A DNA stretch of 64,000 nucleotides from Gemmatimonadaceae bacterium (GCA_036273715.1 DASUHB010000067.1:38695-102694); one strand, 5' to 3'. Shown: positions 33,239 through 43,334, counted from the stretch's first letter. Numbers and translations are program-made. The notes: generated from the sequence alone by a model not told the origin.

Positions 33239-34567
33239 ATGCGAAACTCACATACCAGTAGAGGCGTCTCGGTTAGGCGCGTCGCGCGGCGCGGGTGGAT
33301 GGCTTCGGCGCGCACCGTGATCGTGGCGTTGGCGGTGGTGTCGGTGTCCGCCGCATGCAACGACCTCACGACCCTCGAGCAATCGAACCCCGGTCAGTTA
33401 GGCCCGGATGTGTTCGCACCGCAGAACGCGGACCTCATCGTGAACAGCTCGCGCGGCGACTTCGAGTGCGCGTTCAACGAGTACATCGCGGCGAGCGGAA
33501 TCTTCATGGACGAAATGTCCGACGCGATCTCGCAGACCGCCAATTTCGATCTCGATCGCCGCTCGATTACGCCCGATTCACCGTACGGAACGAACACGTG
33601 CGACAGCCAGCAACAGCCGGGCGTCTACACTCCACTCTCGGTCGCGCGTGCGTCCAACGATGTCGCGGTGCAGCATCTCGAGGGATGGACCGACGAACAG
33701 GTTCCCGACCGCTCTCACCTCATCGCCGTGGCGTCCGCGTACGGCGGCTACAGCCTCGTGCTCATGGGCGAGGGCATGTGCTCCGCGGCGTTCGATCTCG
33801 GTCCCGAGGAGCAGCCGCAACAGATCTTCGGTGATGCGATGGTCAGATTCGACACGGCCGTCGCTGCTGCGACGCGCGCGAACGATGCAACGACGCTCAA
33901 TCTTGCGCTGCTCGGTCGTGCGCGGACCGAGCTGGATCTCGGGAATTCAGCGGACGCGGCGACCGATGCGGCACTGATTCCCGCAGGCTTCGAGGTCGAC
34001 ATCGATCACGATCCGACGGCGACGCGGCGCCAAAACCTGGTGTTCATCCAAACCATCCAGGCGCAGTTCGGGTCGATCGATACGTCGATCATCAACCGGT
34101 TCGTCGTGGACAGCGACCCGCGGATCGCCGTGACGTCGACGGGCGAGCTGGGCTCGGACGGCCACACCGTGGTTTGGTTTGCGAACAAGGACGCGACGGC
34201 AACCGCGCCGCAGGCACTCGCCAAGTTCTCGGAAGCGCAACTCATCATCGCGGAGAACGACGTCAACACGGGCGACCTGAACGACGCGGTGACCATCCTG
34301 AACACATTACGCAGTGCCGCCCACCAGCCGGCCTACAGCGGCGGCCTTACGGCTCCCGCGGTGATGGCGGACATCGTGGAACAGCGCCGCCGCGAGTTCT
34401 TCCTCGAGGGACACCGGCTCGGTGACATCCGGCGGCTCGGGCTGCCGTTGAGCCCCGCCACCGGCGCCCCGTACGTGAACGGCGGCACGTATGCCGACCA
34501 GGCGTGCTTCCCGCTGCCTAACGTGGAGCGCATCAACAACCCGAATCTCGATCGCGCCGCCCGTTGA
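33239..34567 (+). CDS. SusD/RagB-like substrate-binding lipoprotein
   Basis: A 442-residue surface lipoprotein. After an unusually long Arg-rich leader the lipobox is VSAAC (Cys about 39). The rest is helical with TPR-like character, including LSVARASNDVAVQHLEGW, ALLGRARTELDLGN, and near the end VEQRRREFFLEGHRLGDIRRLGLPL, which is the conserved C-terminal signature of SusD proteins, followed by the typical CFPLPNVERINNPN. It forms the lid of the SusC channel and captures substrate. It starts 3 bp after the SusC stop. Confidence 0.92.
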   Translation: MRNSHTSRGVSVRRVARRGWMASARTVIVALAVVSVSAACNDLTTLEQSNPGQLGPDVFAPQNADLIVNSSRGDFECAFNEYIAASGIFMDEMSDAISQTANFDLDRRSITPDSPYGTNTCDSQQQPGVYTPLSVARASNDVAVQHLEGWTDEQVPDRSHLIAVASAYGGYSLVLMGEGMCSAAFDLGPEEQPQQIFGDAMVRFDTAVAAATRANDATTLNLALLGRARTELDLGNSADAATDAALIPAGFEVDIDHDPTATRRQNLVFIQTIQAQFGSIDTSIINRFVVDSDPRIAVTSTGELGSDGHTVVWFANKDATATAPQALAKFSEAQLIIAENDVNTGDLNDAVTILNTLRSAAHQPAYSGGLTAPAVMADIVEQRRREFFLEGHRLGDIRRLGLPLSPATGAPYVNGGTYADQACFPLPNVERINNPNLDRAAR

Positions 34568-34599
34568 CGCCTTTCACTTCGTACTCCAGGAGATCGGAC

Positions 34600-37500
34600 A
34601 TGTCGTGTCGAAGACTGCCGCGCAGCGCCGCACGGATGATGCAGCACGTGCGGCGATCGCTGATCGGATTCCCGGCGCTCGTGCTCGCGGTCGCTTCCGT
34701 GCAGGCACAGGGCACGCGTTTCTTGCGACGGCCGACCGTCAGCCATGACATGGTCGCGTTCGAATACGGCGGCGACTTGTGGGTGGTGCCGCGCGCGGGA
34801 GGCGCCGCGCGACGGCTCACCAGCACGCCGTCCGTGGAAACCGATCCGGCATTCTCGCCGGACGGATCGATGCTCGCCTACACGGCGACGGTGGCAGGCA
34901 ACGCCGACGTTTACGTGGTTCCTGTCGCCGGCGGCGAGCCCAAACGCCTAACGTACCACCCGGGCGGCGACTTCGTCCGCGGATGGACGCCCGATGGCAA
35001 GAAGGTGGTGTTCGCATCCTCGCGCGGCACGGTCCCGACGCCCGGGGCCAATTCGTTCCTGCGCATGTGGACGGTCGCGTCGACCGGCGGCATGCCCGAG
35101 CAGGTGCCAATGCCGCGCGCGTTCGCCGGCTCGTACTCGTCCGATGCGACGCACATGGCGTATCAACCGCTCGGTGTTGCGTTCTTCGCGGCGAACTGGG
35201 CGGAGCCGCAGTACAGTCAGTGGCGACGCTACCGCGGCGGACGCACCGAGCCGATTCACATCATGGATCTCGCCAACTACAGCGAGACCACGCTGCCGTG
35301 GGCGAACAGCAATGACACCGATCCGATGTGGGTTGGGCACACCATTTATTTCCTGTCCGATCGCGACGGCGTCGTGAATCTGTACTCGAACGAACAGGGC
35401 GCGTCACAGGTGACGGAGCTCACGCACAACCGCGATTACGACATCATGAGCGCGTCGGCCGGCCCCGACGCAATCGTGTACGAACAGGCCGGGTACATCC
35501 ATCTGTTGGACATCGCGACCGGCCGCTCGCAGCAATTGAACATCACGGCCACCGGCGACTTCCCGTGGGCGCAGCCGCAGATGAAGCAGGTGGCGTCATA
35601 CATCAGCAGCGCATCGCTGTCACCGACCGGGGTGCGCGCGGCGTTCGAAGCGCGCGGCGACATCTACACGGTCGCGGCGGACGGCAGTTACCGGAATCTC
35701 ACGCAGAGCTCCGGCGTTCACGATCGGGATCCGGTGTGGTCGCCGGACGGCACGCACATCGCCTGGTTCTCGGATTCGACGGGCGAGTACCAACTCATGA
35801 TCGGCGACCAGACCGGCGAGTCGGCGCCGCGCGCCATTCCCCTTCCATCGCCGGCATACTTCACGGCGCCTACCTGGTCGCCGGACGCGAAGCACATCAC
35901 GATGCGCGACACGCATGCGAAGCTGTGGGTCGTGGACGTGACTAACGGTCACTTCGCGCCGATCGACTCGGACACGTTCGACGATCCGGGCCGCGGCTTC
36001 GATGCGGCGTGGTCGCCGGATTCGCGGTGGGTCGCCTACTCGAAATCGCTCCGCAGCCACATGCGCGCGATCTTCCTGTATTCGTTGGACGCCGGCAAAA
36101 CCTACCAGATCACCGACGGTCTCGCCGATGCGGTCAGTCCTGCCTTTGATGCCGGCGGGAAGTATCTCTACTTCATGGCGAGCACGGACATCGCGCTCCG
36201 GATGGGCTGGCTGGATATGAGCGAGATGGATCATACGCTGCACCGGAGCGCATACCTCGTGGTGCTGGACGCGAACGATCCATCGCCGCTCACGCCGCCG
36301 CCGAGCGACGAGCCGCCGCGCAACGTGGCCGAGATGCCGGCGCAGATGCCGGCAGCGCACGCGGCGCCGCCTAACGCAGCGCGGGCAGCGCGGGCCGCCG
36401 GACCGGCACGGCCGGCCGCCGCGCCTGCCGGCGCCTCGCACGTCCAGATCGACATCGCGGGCATCGAGAGTCGCATCGTTCCGCTCGGCATCCCCGGCGC
36501 CGAGTATACGTCGCTCGTGCCGGGGAGCGCTGGGACGTTCTTCTACCTCGAGCGCCGTCCGCAACCGTCGATCGGGCGGCCGCCGCAGCAGCTCTGGGAA
36601 TACGTGCTTGCCGCGCAGAAGCCGATGCCGTTCCTGGATGGCGTGCAATCGTACACGGTCTCGGCGGACGGCAAGAAAATTCTCTACGAGGCCGGACGCA
36701 ATCATTGGGGCATCGTTCCCACCGACAAACCGGCCACGCCCGGCGAGGGATCGCTCAAGGTCGACCAGTTGGAGACGATGGTCGATCCGAAGGCGGAGTG
36801 GGCGGAGATCTTCCGCGAGACGTGGAGGACGCAGCGAGAGTTCTTCTACGACGCGAAGATGCACGGCAACGACTGGAACCAGATCTACGACAAGTACAAG
36901 GTCTTCGTGCCGTACCTGGAGCATCGCGCGGATCTTGACTATCTGATCGCGTCGGTGGGCGGCGAGCTCACCGTTGGGCACTCGTACATCGAATCCGAAG
37001 GCGACCTGCCCGATACCGCGCAGGTGAGCGTCGGACTGCTCGGCGCCGATCTGGCGCTGGACCACGGGCGCTACCGCATCCAGCACATCTACACCGCCGG
37101 CAGTTGGAACCCGCACCTGCAGGCGCCGCTCGCCGTGCCCGGTCTGAAAGTGGCCGAAGGCGACTATCTCCTCGAGGTGAACGGCAACGCGCTCGCGGCT
37201 CCGACGAATCCGTACAGCCTGTTCGTCGGCACGGCGGGCAAGCCGACCACGCTTCGCGTTAGTCACTCGCCGTCGACGGCCGGTTCGTGGCTCGTCACCG
37301 TCGAGCCGATTCCGGACGACGAACAGCTGCGCACGCAGGCGTGGGTGGATGAGAACCGGCGCACCGTCGACAAGCTGTCCGGCGGCAAGCTCGCCTACGT
37401 GTGGCTGCCGAACACGTCGGTTGCCGGATTCACCGCGTTCAACCGCTACTATTTCGCTCAGCAGGACAAGCAGGGCGTGGTGGTCGACGAGCGGTACAAT

Positions 37501-38025
37501 CAGGGCGGTTCGGTTGCCGACTACATCGTCGATCAGATGTCGCGGCAGCTCATGGGATATTTCGCCGAGCGGGCGGGCGATGTGGTGACGATGCCGATGG
37601 TCGGCATCATGGGTCCGAAGGTGATGATCGTCAACGAGTCTGCCGGTTCGGGTGGCGACGCGTTGCCGTACTACTTCCGCGTCGCCAAGCTCGGCCCGCT
37701 CGTGGGCACGCGCACGTGGGGCGGATTGGTGGGCACGCTCGGCGTTCCATTGAGCGTCGACAACGGGGCGATCACCGCGCCCGACCTGGCGTTCTACGAT
37801 GTCAACGGCAAGTGGGCGGTGGAGAACGAAGGCATCACGCCGGACATCGAGGTGACGGAGACGCCGGCCGACGTGATTCACGGCCACGATCCGCAGCTCG
37901 AGCGCGCGGTGGCTGAAGCGCTCAAGCTGCTCAAGGAGCACCCCGCGCCTAACGCTCCGCGGCCGGCGCCGATCGACCGTGTGACGACGGGCGTCGCCAC
38001 CACGCGCTCGGGCGGCAATCAATGA
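34600..38025 (+). CDS. Tricorn-like protease (propellers + PDZ + S41 domain)
   Basis: A 1141-residue exported tricorn homologue. Signal peptide to SVQAQG. Beta-propeller repeats fill the N-terminal half (FSPDGSMLAYTATV, WTPDGKKVVFASS, WSPDGTHIAWFSD). An Ala/Pro-rich insertion lies near residue 590. Then the C1 helical domain, a PDZ domain, and the S41 core: catalytic His in LTVGHSY (about 793), nucleophile Ser in NESAGSGGDALPY (about 1017) and Glu in NEGITPDIEVTETP. Tricorn breaks oligopeptides from larger proteases into short ones. A TTG 12 codons upstream overlaps the SusD stop; ATG 34600 with AGGAG is preferred. Its stop overlaps the next start. Confidence 0.92.
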   Translation: MSCRRLPRSAARMMQHVRRSLIGFPALVLAVASVQAQGTRFLRRPTVSHDMVAFEYGGDLWVVPRAGGAARRLTSTPSVETDPAFSPDGSMLAYTATVAGNADVYVVPVAGGEPKRLTYHPGGDFVRGWTPDGKKVVFASSRGTVPTPGANSFLRMWTVASTGGMPEQVPMPRAFAGSYSSDATHMAYQPLGVAFFAANWAEPQYSQWRRYRGGRTEPIHIMDLANYSETTLPWANSNDTDPMWVGHTIYFLSDRDGVVNLYSNEQGASQVTELTHNRDYDIMSASAGPDAIVYEQAGYIHLLDIATGRSQQLNITATGDFPWAQPQMKQVASYISSASLSPTGVRAAFEARGDIYTVAADGSYRNLTQSSGVHDRDPVWSPDGTHIAWFSDSTGEYQLMIGDQTGESAPRAIPLPSPAYFTAPTWSPDAKHITMRDTHAKLWVVDVTNGHFAPIDSDTFDDPGRGFDAAWSPDSRWVAYSKSLRSHMRAIFLYSLDAGKTYQITDGLADAVSPAFDAGGKYLYFMASTDIALRMGWLDMSEMDHTLHRSAYLVVLDANDPSPLTPPPSDEPPRNVAEMPAQMPAAHAAPPNAARAARAAGPARPAAAPAGASHVQIDIAGIESRIVPLGIPGAEYTSLVPGSAGTFFYLERRPQPSIGRPPQQLWEYVLAAQKPMPFLDGVQSYTVSADGKKILYEAGRNHWGIVPTDKPATPGEGSLKVDQLETMVDPKAEWAEIFRETWRTQREFFYDAKMHGNDWNQIYDKYKVFVPYLEHRADLDYLIASVGGELTVGHSYIESEGDLPDTAQVSVGLLGADLALDHGRYRIQHIYTAGSWNPHLQAPLAVPGLKVAEGDYLLEVNGNALAAPTNPYSLFVGTAGKPTTLRVSHSPSTAGSWLVTVEPIPDDEQLRTQAWVDENRRTVDKLSGGKLAYVWLPNTSVAGFTAFNRYYFAQQDKQGVVVDERYNQGGSVADYIVDQMSRQLMGYFAERAGDVVTMPMVGIMGPKVMIVNESAGSGGDALPYYFRVAKLGPLVGTRTWGGLVGTLGVPLSVDNGAITAPDLAFYDVNGKWAVENEGITPDIEVTETPADVIHGHDPQLERAVAEALKLLKEHPAPNAPRPAPIDRVTTGVATTRSGGNQ

Positions 38026-39563
38026 GCAGGCATAGGCCGTTCGCGCGCGCCGCCGTGTTGGGCGCGCTGCTTTGCGGCGCATCGCCCGCGATCGCTCGCG
38101 CGCAGAAGGCGCCCGACTGGGCCGCGTTCGACAAGTACGTGGCCAAGGCCGCGCGCGACTGGCGGGTGCCGGGGATGGCCATCGCGGTGGTGAAGGACGA
38201 TTCGCTCGTGTTCGCGAAGGGCTACGGCGTGATCGAGTTAGGCAAGCCGGAGCCCGTCAACGAGCATACGCGATTCGCGATCGGATCCACCACGAAGGCG
38301 ATGACGTCGGCGGCGTTGGCGATGCTCGTGGACGAGGGCAAGATCAGCTGGGATGAACGCGTCATCGATATTCTCCCCGAGCTGCAGCTCTACGACTCGT
38401 ACGCGACGCACGAGCTGACGGTGCGCGATTTGCTCACGCACCGCACCGGGCTGCCGGATACCGACCTGCTCTGGATCATTCCGCAGAACAATCTGAGCAT
38501 GGATGAGATGATCCGGCGGCTTCGCTACGTGAAGCCTGAGTCGTCGTTCCGATCGCATTGGGATTATCAGAACGTCGTCTACGCGATCGGCGGATTGATC
38601 GTCGAGCGCGTCTCCGGGATGCCATGGAAGCGCTTCGTCGAAACGCGGCTGTGGGATCCCATCGGGATGCACGAATCGATTCCGCTGGTCGCGGAGCTTC
38701 ACGGTCAGCCTAACGTCGCCGTGCCGCATGCGCTGGTGAACGACACCGTGCGCCGCGTGCCCGTTCGTACGACGGATGCGATCGCGCCGGCCGGCTCGGT
38801 GTGGTCGAGCGTTTCCGACATGTCCAAATGGATGCGTTTCATCCTGGACAGCGGCCGGGTCGGCAATCGACAGCTCATCAAGCCATCGACGTTCGCCGAG
38901 CTGCTCACGCCGGAGATCCAGGCGCCGATGGCGGAGTATCCGGCGCTCGAGCTGGCGCATCCACTCTTCTTCAGTTACGCACTCGGCTGGTTCGTGCAGG
39001 ATTACGACGGCCAGACCGTCTGGATGCACACCGGCAGCATCGACGGCATGTGCGCGCTGATCGGCCTCGAGCCTCGCAAGAAACTCGGCGTCTACGTGCT
39101 GGAGAATCTGGATCACGCCGAGCTGCGGCACGCGCTCATGTACAAGGTGTTCGACTCGTACGGCGTGACGGGCAAGACGCCGCCCCGCGATTGGAGCGCT
39201 GATCTCAAAGCGCTGTTTGCATCGATGCGTCAGGATCGCGTGTCGCGACGGTCGGCAACGGTGGCGTCGGCGCAACCGGTGCCGGCGTCGATGCCGCTGG
39301 ATCGCTATGCGGGCACGTACACGGATTCGACGTACGGCACGATCACCGTGACGTCGGCGAACGGGTCGCTGAGCGCGCGCTACGGCAACTGGGACATCGG
39401 GGAGCTGACGCACGCCACGTTCGACCGCTTTCGCAGCGTGGCGCGCGACACCCTGGAAGGTGAAAGTGTGTTGACGTTCGTGCCCGACGGCGATGGACAC
39501 GTGCGCGCCGTGCAGTTCTTCGGTCAGTCGTTTTCTCGAGGGAGCGCGAGTACAGGCCAATGA
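38022..39563 (+). CDS. Serine hydrolase, beta-lactamase-fold (class C PBP family)
   Basis: A 513-residue exported enzyme. Signal peptide to ARAQ, SxxK motif in IGSTTKAM, YxN in WDYQNVVYA, HTG in WMHTGSIDG. A C-terminal beta-domain (about 425-505, LDRYAGTYTDSTYGTITV) resembles the DUF3471 lipocalin-like extension found in many peptidase-type members. D-aminopeptidase or esterase activity is likely, since it is translationally coupled to tricorn before it (ATGA) and a CocE-type hydrolase after it (ATGA). It differs from the 27088-29055 enzyme in lacking membrane helices. Confidence 0.9.
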   Translation: MSRHRPFARAAVLGALLCGASPAIARAQKAPDWAAFDKYVAKAARDWRVPGMAIAVVKDDSLVFAKGYGVIELGKPEPVNEHTRFAIGSTTKAMTSAALAMLVDEGKISWDERVIDILPELQLYDSYATHELTVRDLLTHRTGLPDTDLLWIIPQNNLSMDEMIRRLRYVKPESSFRSHWDYQNVVYAIGGLIVERVSGMPWKRFVETRLWDPIGMHESIPLVAELHGQPNVAVPHALVNDTVRRVPVRTTDAIAPAGSVWSSVSDMSKWMRFILDSGRVGNRQLIKPSTFAELLTPEIQAPMAEYPALELAHPLFFSYALGWFVQDYDGQTVWMHTGSIDGMCALIGLEPRKKLGVYVLENLDHAELRHALMYKVFDSYGVTGKTPPRDWSADLKALFASMRQDRVSRRSATVASAQPVPASMPLDRYAGTYTDSTYGTITVTSANGSLSARYGNWDIGELTHATFDRFRSVARDTLEGESVLTFVPDGDGHVRAVQFFGQSFSRGSASTGQ

Positions 39564-41443
39564 TGACTTTTCGCATGGTTGCCGGCGGTCGCGCCATGGG
39601 TGCGCTGCTGTGCCTAACGGTCGCGTCGCAGGCGGGTGCGCAGGGCGCGCCCGAACCGTCGTTCGACAAGACCGACGTGATGGTGCCGATGCGCGACGGC
39701 GTGAAGCTGCACACGCTCATCTTCACGCCGCGCAACGCGATGGTCGACCTGCCGATCCTCATGTCGCGGACGCCGTACGGCATCGACGGCATGGGCGAGG
39801 CCTTGAGCAGTCCGTCGCTCAAGTACCTGGTCCAGGACGGGTACATCTTCGTGTTCCAGGACATTCGCGGGCGCTTCGAGTCCGAGGGACAGTTCGTGAT
39901 GCTGCGGCCCGTGCGCAACAAGAAAGATCCGAAGGCCGTGGATGAGAGCACGGACACGTACGACACGATCGACTGGCTGCTCAAGCACGTGCCGCACAAC
40001 AACGGCCGGGTGGGAATGTTAGGCACGTCGTATCCGGGCTGGCTGACGGTGATGGCGATGCTCGATCCGCACCCGGCGCTGAAAGCCGTGTCGCCGCGGG
40101 CATCGCCGGCCGACATGTTCATCGGCGACGACTTCCATCACAACGGCGCGTTCCGGCTGAGCTACGGCTTCGAGTACGCGACGATGATGGAGACGACGAA
40201 GCAGATCCAGGCGTTCGCGTTCAACGATTCGGATACGTACGACTGGTATCTCAAGCTCGGATCGCTCGCGAACGTGAACAAGGAGTATCTGCACGATAAG
40301 ATTCCGACGTGGGACAACTTCGCCGATCATCCGAGCTACGATGCGTTCTGGCAGAAACAGGCCGTTGGGCCGTATCTCGACCGCGTCACCGTGCCGACGT
40401 TGAACGTGGCCGGCTGGTGGGATCAGGAAGACTTCTATGGACCGATCAAGATCTACGAGACGCTGGAGAAGCACGACACGAAGAACCTCAACTATCTGGT
40501 GGTCGGTCCGTGGAACCACGGCGGCTGGAATTCGCCGAGCGGCGAAAAGTTAGGCGCGATCGACTTCGGCACGCCGGCGTCGGAGGACTTCCGAAAGAAC
40601 ATCGAAGCGCCGTGGTTCGCGTACTGGCTCAAGGGGAAGGGCACCTTCAAGGCGCCGGAAGCGACCACCTTCGAGGCCGGCACGAACGCATGGAAGACCT
40701 ACGACAGTTGGCCGCCTAAAACAGGCGTGACGGAGAGCAAGCTGTACACGCACGCCGGTCACGCGCTGTCGCTGCAGGCGCCGACCGACAACGGGTCGAG
40801 CGCGGCCGACTCCTACGTGTCCGACCCGAAAAATCCGGTGCCGTATCGCAAGCGGCCGATCCTGCCCACGTACGGCAAGGGATCCACGTGGTCGCGCTGG
40901 CTGGTGGACGACCAGCGGTTCCTCGAGGGGCGACCGGATGTCGTGTCATGGGAGACCGGGCCGCTGACGGAGGACGTGACGATCGCCGGCGCGATCAGCG
41001 CGCACCTCTTCGCGTCCACCACCGGGTCGGACGCGGACTGGATCGTGAAGTTGATCGACGTCTATCCCGATCAGGGGGAGAGCGACACGACGCTCGACGG
41101 CTATCAGCTCATGGTGGCCAACGACGTCTTCCGCGGGCGTTTCCGGACCGGCTTCGATCATCCGGAGCCGATCACGCCTAACCACACCGATGAGTACGTG
41201 ATCGACCTGCACACGCAGGACTACAAGTTCCTCAAGGGCCATCGGATCATGGTCGAGGTGCAGAGCACCTGGTTCCCGCTCATCGATCGCAACCCGCAGC
41301 GCTACGTGGCGAACATCTTCGATGCAAAGGACTCCGACTTCACCGTGGCGACGGAGAGCATCCATCGCTCGGCGAATGCGGCCACGTACGTCGATCTGCC
41401 GATTCTGGGGAGCTCGGCGGGTATACCCGGCGCGCAACACTGA
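39560..41443 (+). CDS. CocE/NonD-family hydrolase (X-Pro dipeptidyl-peptidase-like, S15)
   Basis: A 627-residue exported alpha/beta hydrolase. Signal peptide to AGAQG. Catalytic domain with MVPMRDGVKLHTLIF, QDIRGRFESEG, nucleophile Ser in GMLGTSYPGW (about 155), Asp near WWDQEDFYGP, and His in GPWNHGGWN. A beta-jellyroll C-terminal domain (TGPLTEDVTIAGAISAHL; HRIMVEVQSTWFP) completes the PF08530 pattern. Family members cleave N-terminal X-Pro dipeptides or hydrolyse acylated substrates such as beta-lactam side chains and cocaine; peptides are favoured by the operon. It overlaps the previous gene by 4 bp. Confidence 0.91.
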   Translation: MMTFRMVAGGRAMGALLCLTVASQAGAQGAPEPSFDKTDVMVPMRDGVKLHTLIFTPRNAMVDLPILMSRTPYGIDGMGEALSSPSLKYLVQDGYIFVFQDIRGRFESEGQFVMLRPVRNKKDPKAVDESTDTYDTIDWLLKHVPHNNGRVGMLGTSYPGWLTVMAMLDPHPALKAVSPRASPADMFIGDDFHHNGAFRLSYGFEYATMMETTKQIQAFAFNDSDTYDWYLKLGSLANVNKEYLHDKIPTWDNFADHPSYDAFWQKQAVGPYLDRVTVPTLNVAGWWDQEDFYGPIKIYETLEKHDTKNLNYLVVGPWNHGGWNSPSGEKLGAIDFGTPASEDFRKNIEAPWFAYWLKGKGTFKAPEATTFEAGTNAWKTYDSWPPKTGVTESKLYTHAGHALSLQAPTDNGSSAADSYVSDPKNPVPYRKRPILPTYGKGSTWSRWLVDDQRFLEGRPDVVSWETGPLTEDVTIAGAISAHLFASTTGSDADWIVKLIDVYPDQGESDTTLDGYQLMVANDVFRGRFRTGFDHPEPITPNHTDEYVIDLHTQDYKFLKGHRIMVEVQSTWFPLIDRNPQRYVANIFDAKDSDFTVATESIHRSANAATYVDLPILGSSAGIPGAQH

Positions 41444-41444
41444 C

Positions 41445-42311
41445 GTGGAAGCACGCCGGAGCGTACCCGTCGCGGTGAGCCCGGGCGCGGCCATCGATGT
41501 GCGTCCCTTGCGTACGCAAGACGATTTCATCCGGTGTGTCGAGCTGCAGCACGATGTGTGGGGCGCGACGTTCACCGAGCGCGTGTCGGTGGGCATTCTC
41601 AAAGTGGTGCAGCGCATCGGCGGCATCGCGGCCGGTGCGTTCGAGGAAGATGGCCGTCTGGGCGGTTTCGTGTTCGGCCTCACCGGCGTCGAAGCAGGCC
41701 GGCTGGTGCACTGGTCCGACATGCTCGCCGTGCGCGAGCACCTGCGCGATCACGGCATCGGCCGCCGATTGAAGGAGTTCCAACGCGACACGGTGCGGGA
41801 GATCGGTGTGTCGCGCATCTACTGGACGTTCGACCCGCTGGTCTCGCGCAACGCGCATTTCAACCTGATCCGGCTTGGGGCGCACGTCGTCGAATACGTG
41901 CCCGACATGTACGGCGCCGAGACGCACAGCGTGCTGCATCGCGGCGTGGGTACGGACCGGTTCATCGTGGCCTGGGACGTCGATGCCGGTCCGCACGCCG
42001 GGGCGCCGGACGGGGACGGCCGCGGGGTGACGTTAGGCACGGATCATCCCGTGCTCAATCCGTTAGGCACAGACGGCTTGCCGGCCTACCGCGAAGTTGC
42101 CGGGCGTCCGCTCGCCGTGCTGATTGCGGTGCCCGACTCCATCGAAGAGGTGCAGGCCCAGTCCGTGGAGCATGCGGCCCGCTGGCGGTCGAGTACGCGC
42201 CGCGCCTTCCAGTGGGCGCTCGGAGCGGGCTACCGCGTGACCGCGTTCTACCGCGACGAGACGGCGCGGTGCGGCTACTACGTCTGTGAGCGGGAAGGAA
42301 GCGCTCGCTGA
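41445..42311 (+). CDS. GNAT-superfamily acetyltransferase-like protein (COG3375 type)
   Basis: A 288-residue cytoplasmic protein. The N-terminal half has the GNAT fold: IDVRPLRTQDDFIRCVELQHDVWG, HWSDMLAVREHLRDHGIGRRLKEFQRD with the acetyl-CoA pyrophosphate loop (RDHGIGRRL), then SRIYWTFDPLVSRNAHFNLIRLGA. The latter is specific to this poorly studied group. The C-terminal part reads like a substrate-handling extension. Its acceptor is unknown. The GTG start lies one base beyond the CocE stop, so it may be read as the last gene of the peptide operon. Confidence 0.82.
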   Translation: MEARRSVPVAVSPGAAIDVRPLRTQDDFIRCVELQHDVWGATFTERVSVGILKVVQRIGGIAAGAFEEDGRLGGFVFGLTGVEAGRLVHWSDMLAVREHLRDHGIGRRLKEFQRDTVREIGVSRIYWTFDPLVSRNAHFNLIRLGAHVVEYVPDMYGAETHSVLHRGVGTDRFIVAWDVDAGPHAGAPDGDGRGVTLGTDHPVLNPLGTDGLPAYREVAGRPLAVLIAVPDSIEEVQAQSVEHAARWRSSTRRAFQWALGAGYRVTAFYRDETARCGYYVCEREGSAR

Positions 42312-42328
42312 CCGGCACCCGCGCATTC

Positions 42329-42420
42329 GCAGTTTGGTCGGTACCGCTGAGACGCATCAGTCGCGTGGCGCGGGGCTCGCTTCCGACTCGCGCCTGGCGG
42401 GCTTCCTCGCTCTATGACAC
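42329..42420 (+). repeat. Dispersed intergenic repeat, copy 2
   Basis: Second copy of the element at 16454-16552: same opening GCAGTTTGGTCGGTACCGC and same closing GGCGGGCTTCCT. It fills much of the gap after the GNAT gene. The middle is GC-rich and could fold on itself. Confidence 0.6.
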
Positions 42421-42509
42421 CGATTGCACGGATGACCGCGCCGAGAACGGCACGGTGTCTCCAGAGCGGGGAAGCCAACCACCTCACATCTGTTGCGGCG
42501 CCCGCGCGC

Positions 42510-43301
42510 CTACCGCTGCGTCAGCGAATCGAGCGTGATGCGCGTTAGGCCGTGCGCGGCATCGTACCGGACGCTGTACGTCGTCGGATACGCGCCCGGC
42601 GCCTGAAACGATGCCGGTTGCTTGATCGGTTCGGTGATGTCCGGATGCGTCTGCAGGTACGCCGTCGTCACCATGGGCTCGATGAAGTCGAGCTGGCCGT
42701 GCGTGAAGCCGTAAATGAGCGTCTTGTCGAACGGCTGGCCGTGCCATTCGGCCGCGAGCGAGTCGTTCCAGTGCACCCCCATCATCGGTACGGCTTCCAA
42801 CTCCGATACGTAATCCTGCGGAACGTACTGTGATGGGACGGTTGTCGTGTCGAGTCCGCCCTGCACGGCTTCCTGCGCCGCGACGGAGATCGTGTAGAAG
42901 TGGAAATCGAAGTGCGGCACGCCGTAAATCGTCGGCGGCGGATGGCCCTGCGGATTCCAGTTGAGCGTGGCATGGTCGAACGGCGCCGCGCTCACATTCG
43001 ACGGCAGCGGCAGCTGGAACTCGGCCATCGTTGTAGGGAGACCGTTGAACGCGGCGTCGGTCATCGCGATGCCGACTGTTGTTGGCTCACGGCCGCGCAT
43101 CATCACGAACGCGTGTGCGGTGCCGCTCCCGACGGTCACCGGGGGGCCATCGACTTCCTCGACGACCGGCGCCGTCGAGTCGCTGCTGCAGGCGAGTGCA
43201 AAGGCGCCGGCGGCCAACGCGCCGATGACGAGCAGTTGCGTTAGCACCCGTGGCGATGAGGCATGCGTACCAGGACGACGTCTGCTGCTTCTGTGTCCCA
43301 C
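42510..43301 (-). CDS. Exported lipoprotein, TTHB210-like (DUF5602) candidate
   Basis: A 263-residue protein with signal peptide and lipobox ALAC (Cys about 38), then an acidic linker. The mature part contains MTDAAFNGLPTTMAEFQLPLP, the striking His/Phe-rich block YGVPHFDFHFYTIS, MGVHWND and FDKTLIYGFTHGQLDFIEPMV. This resembles the TTHB210-like family of secreted proteins of unknown function; the conserved histidines suggest metal binding. Assignment rests on remembered sequence character, not on a search. Gene order gives no further hint; a small membrane protein gene lies upstream on the same strand. Confidence 0.55.
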   Translation of the reverse strand: MGHRSSRRRPGTHASSPRVLTQLLVIGALAAGAFALACSSDSTAPVVEEVDGPPVTVGSGTAHAFVMMRGREPTTVGIAMTDAAFNGLPTTMAEFQLPLPSNVSAAPFDHATLNWNPQGHPPPTIYGVPHFDFHFYTISVAAQEAVQGGLDTTTVPSQYVPQDYVSELEAVPMMGVHWNDSLAAEWHGQPFDKTLIYGFTHGQLDFIEPMVTTAYLQTHPDITEPIKQPASFQAPGAYPTTYSVRYDAAHGLTRITLDSLTQR

Positions 43302-43334
43302 TGTTCGTTCCTCCAGTGAATTTGAAGTGATGGT

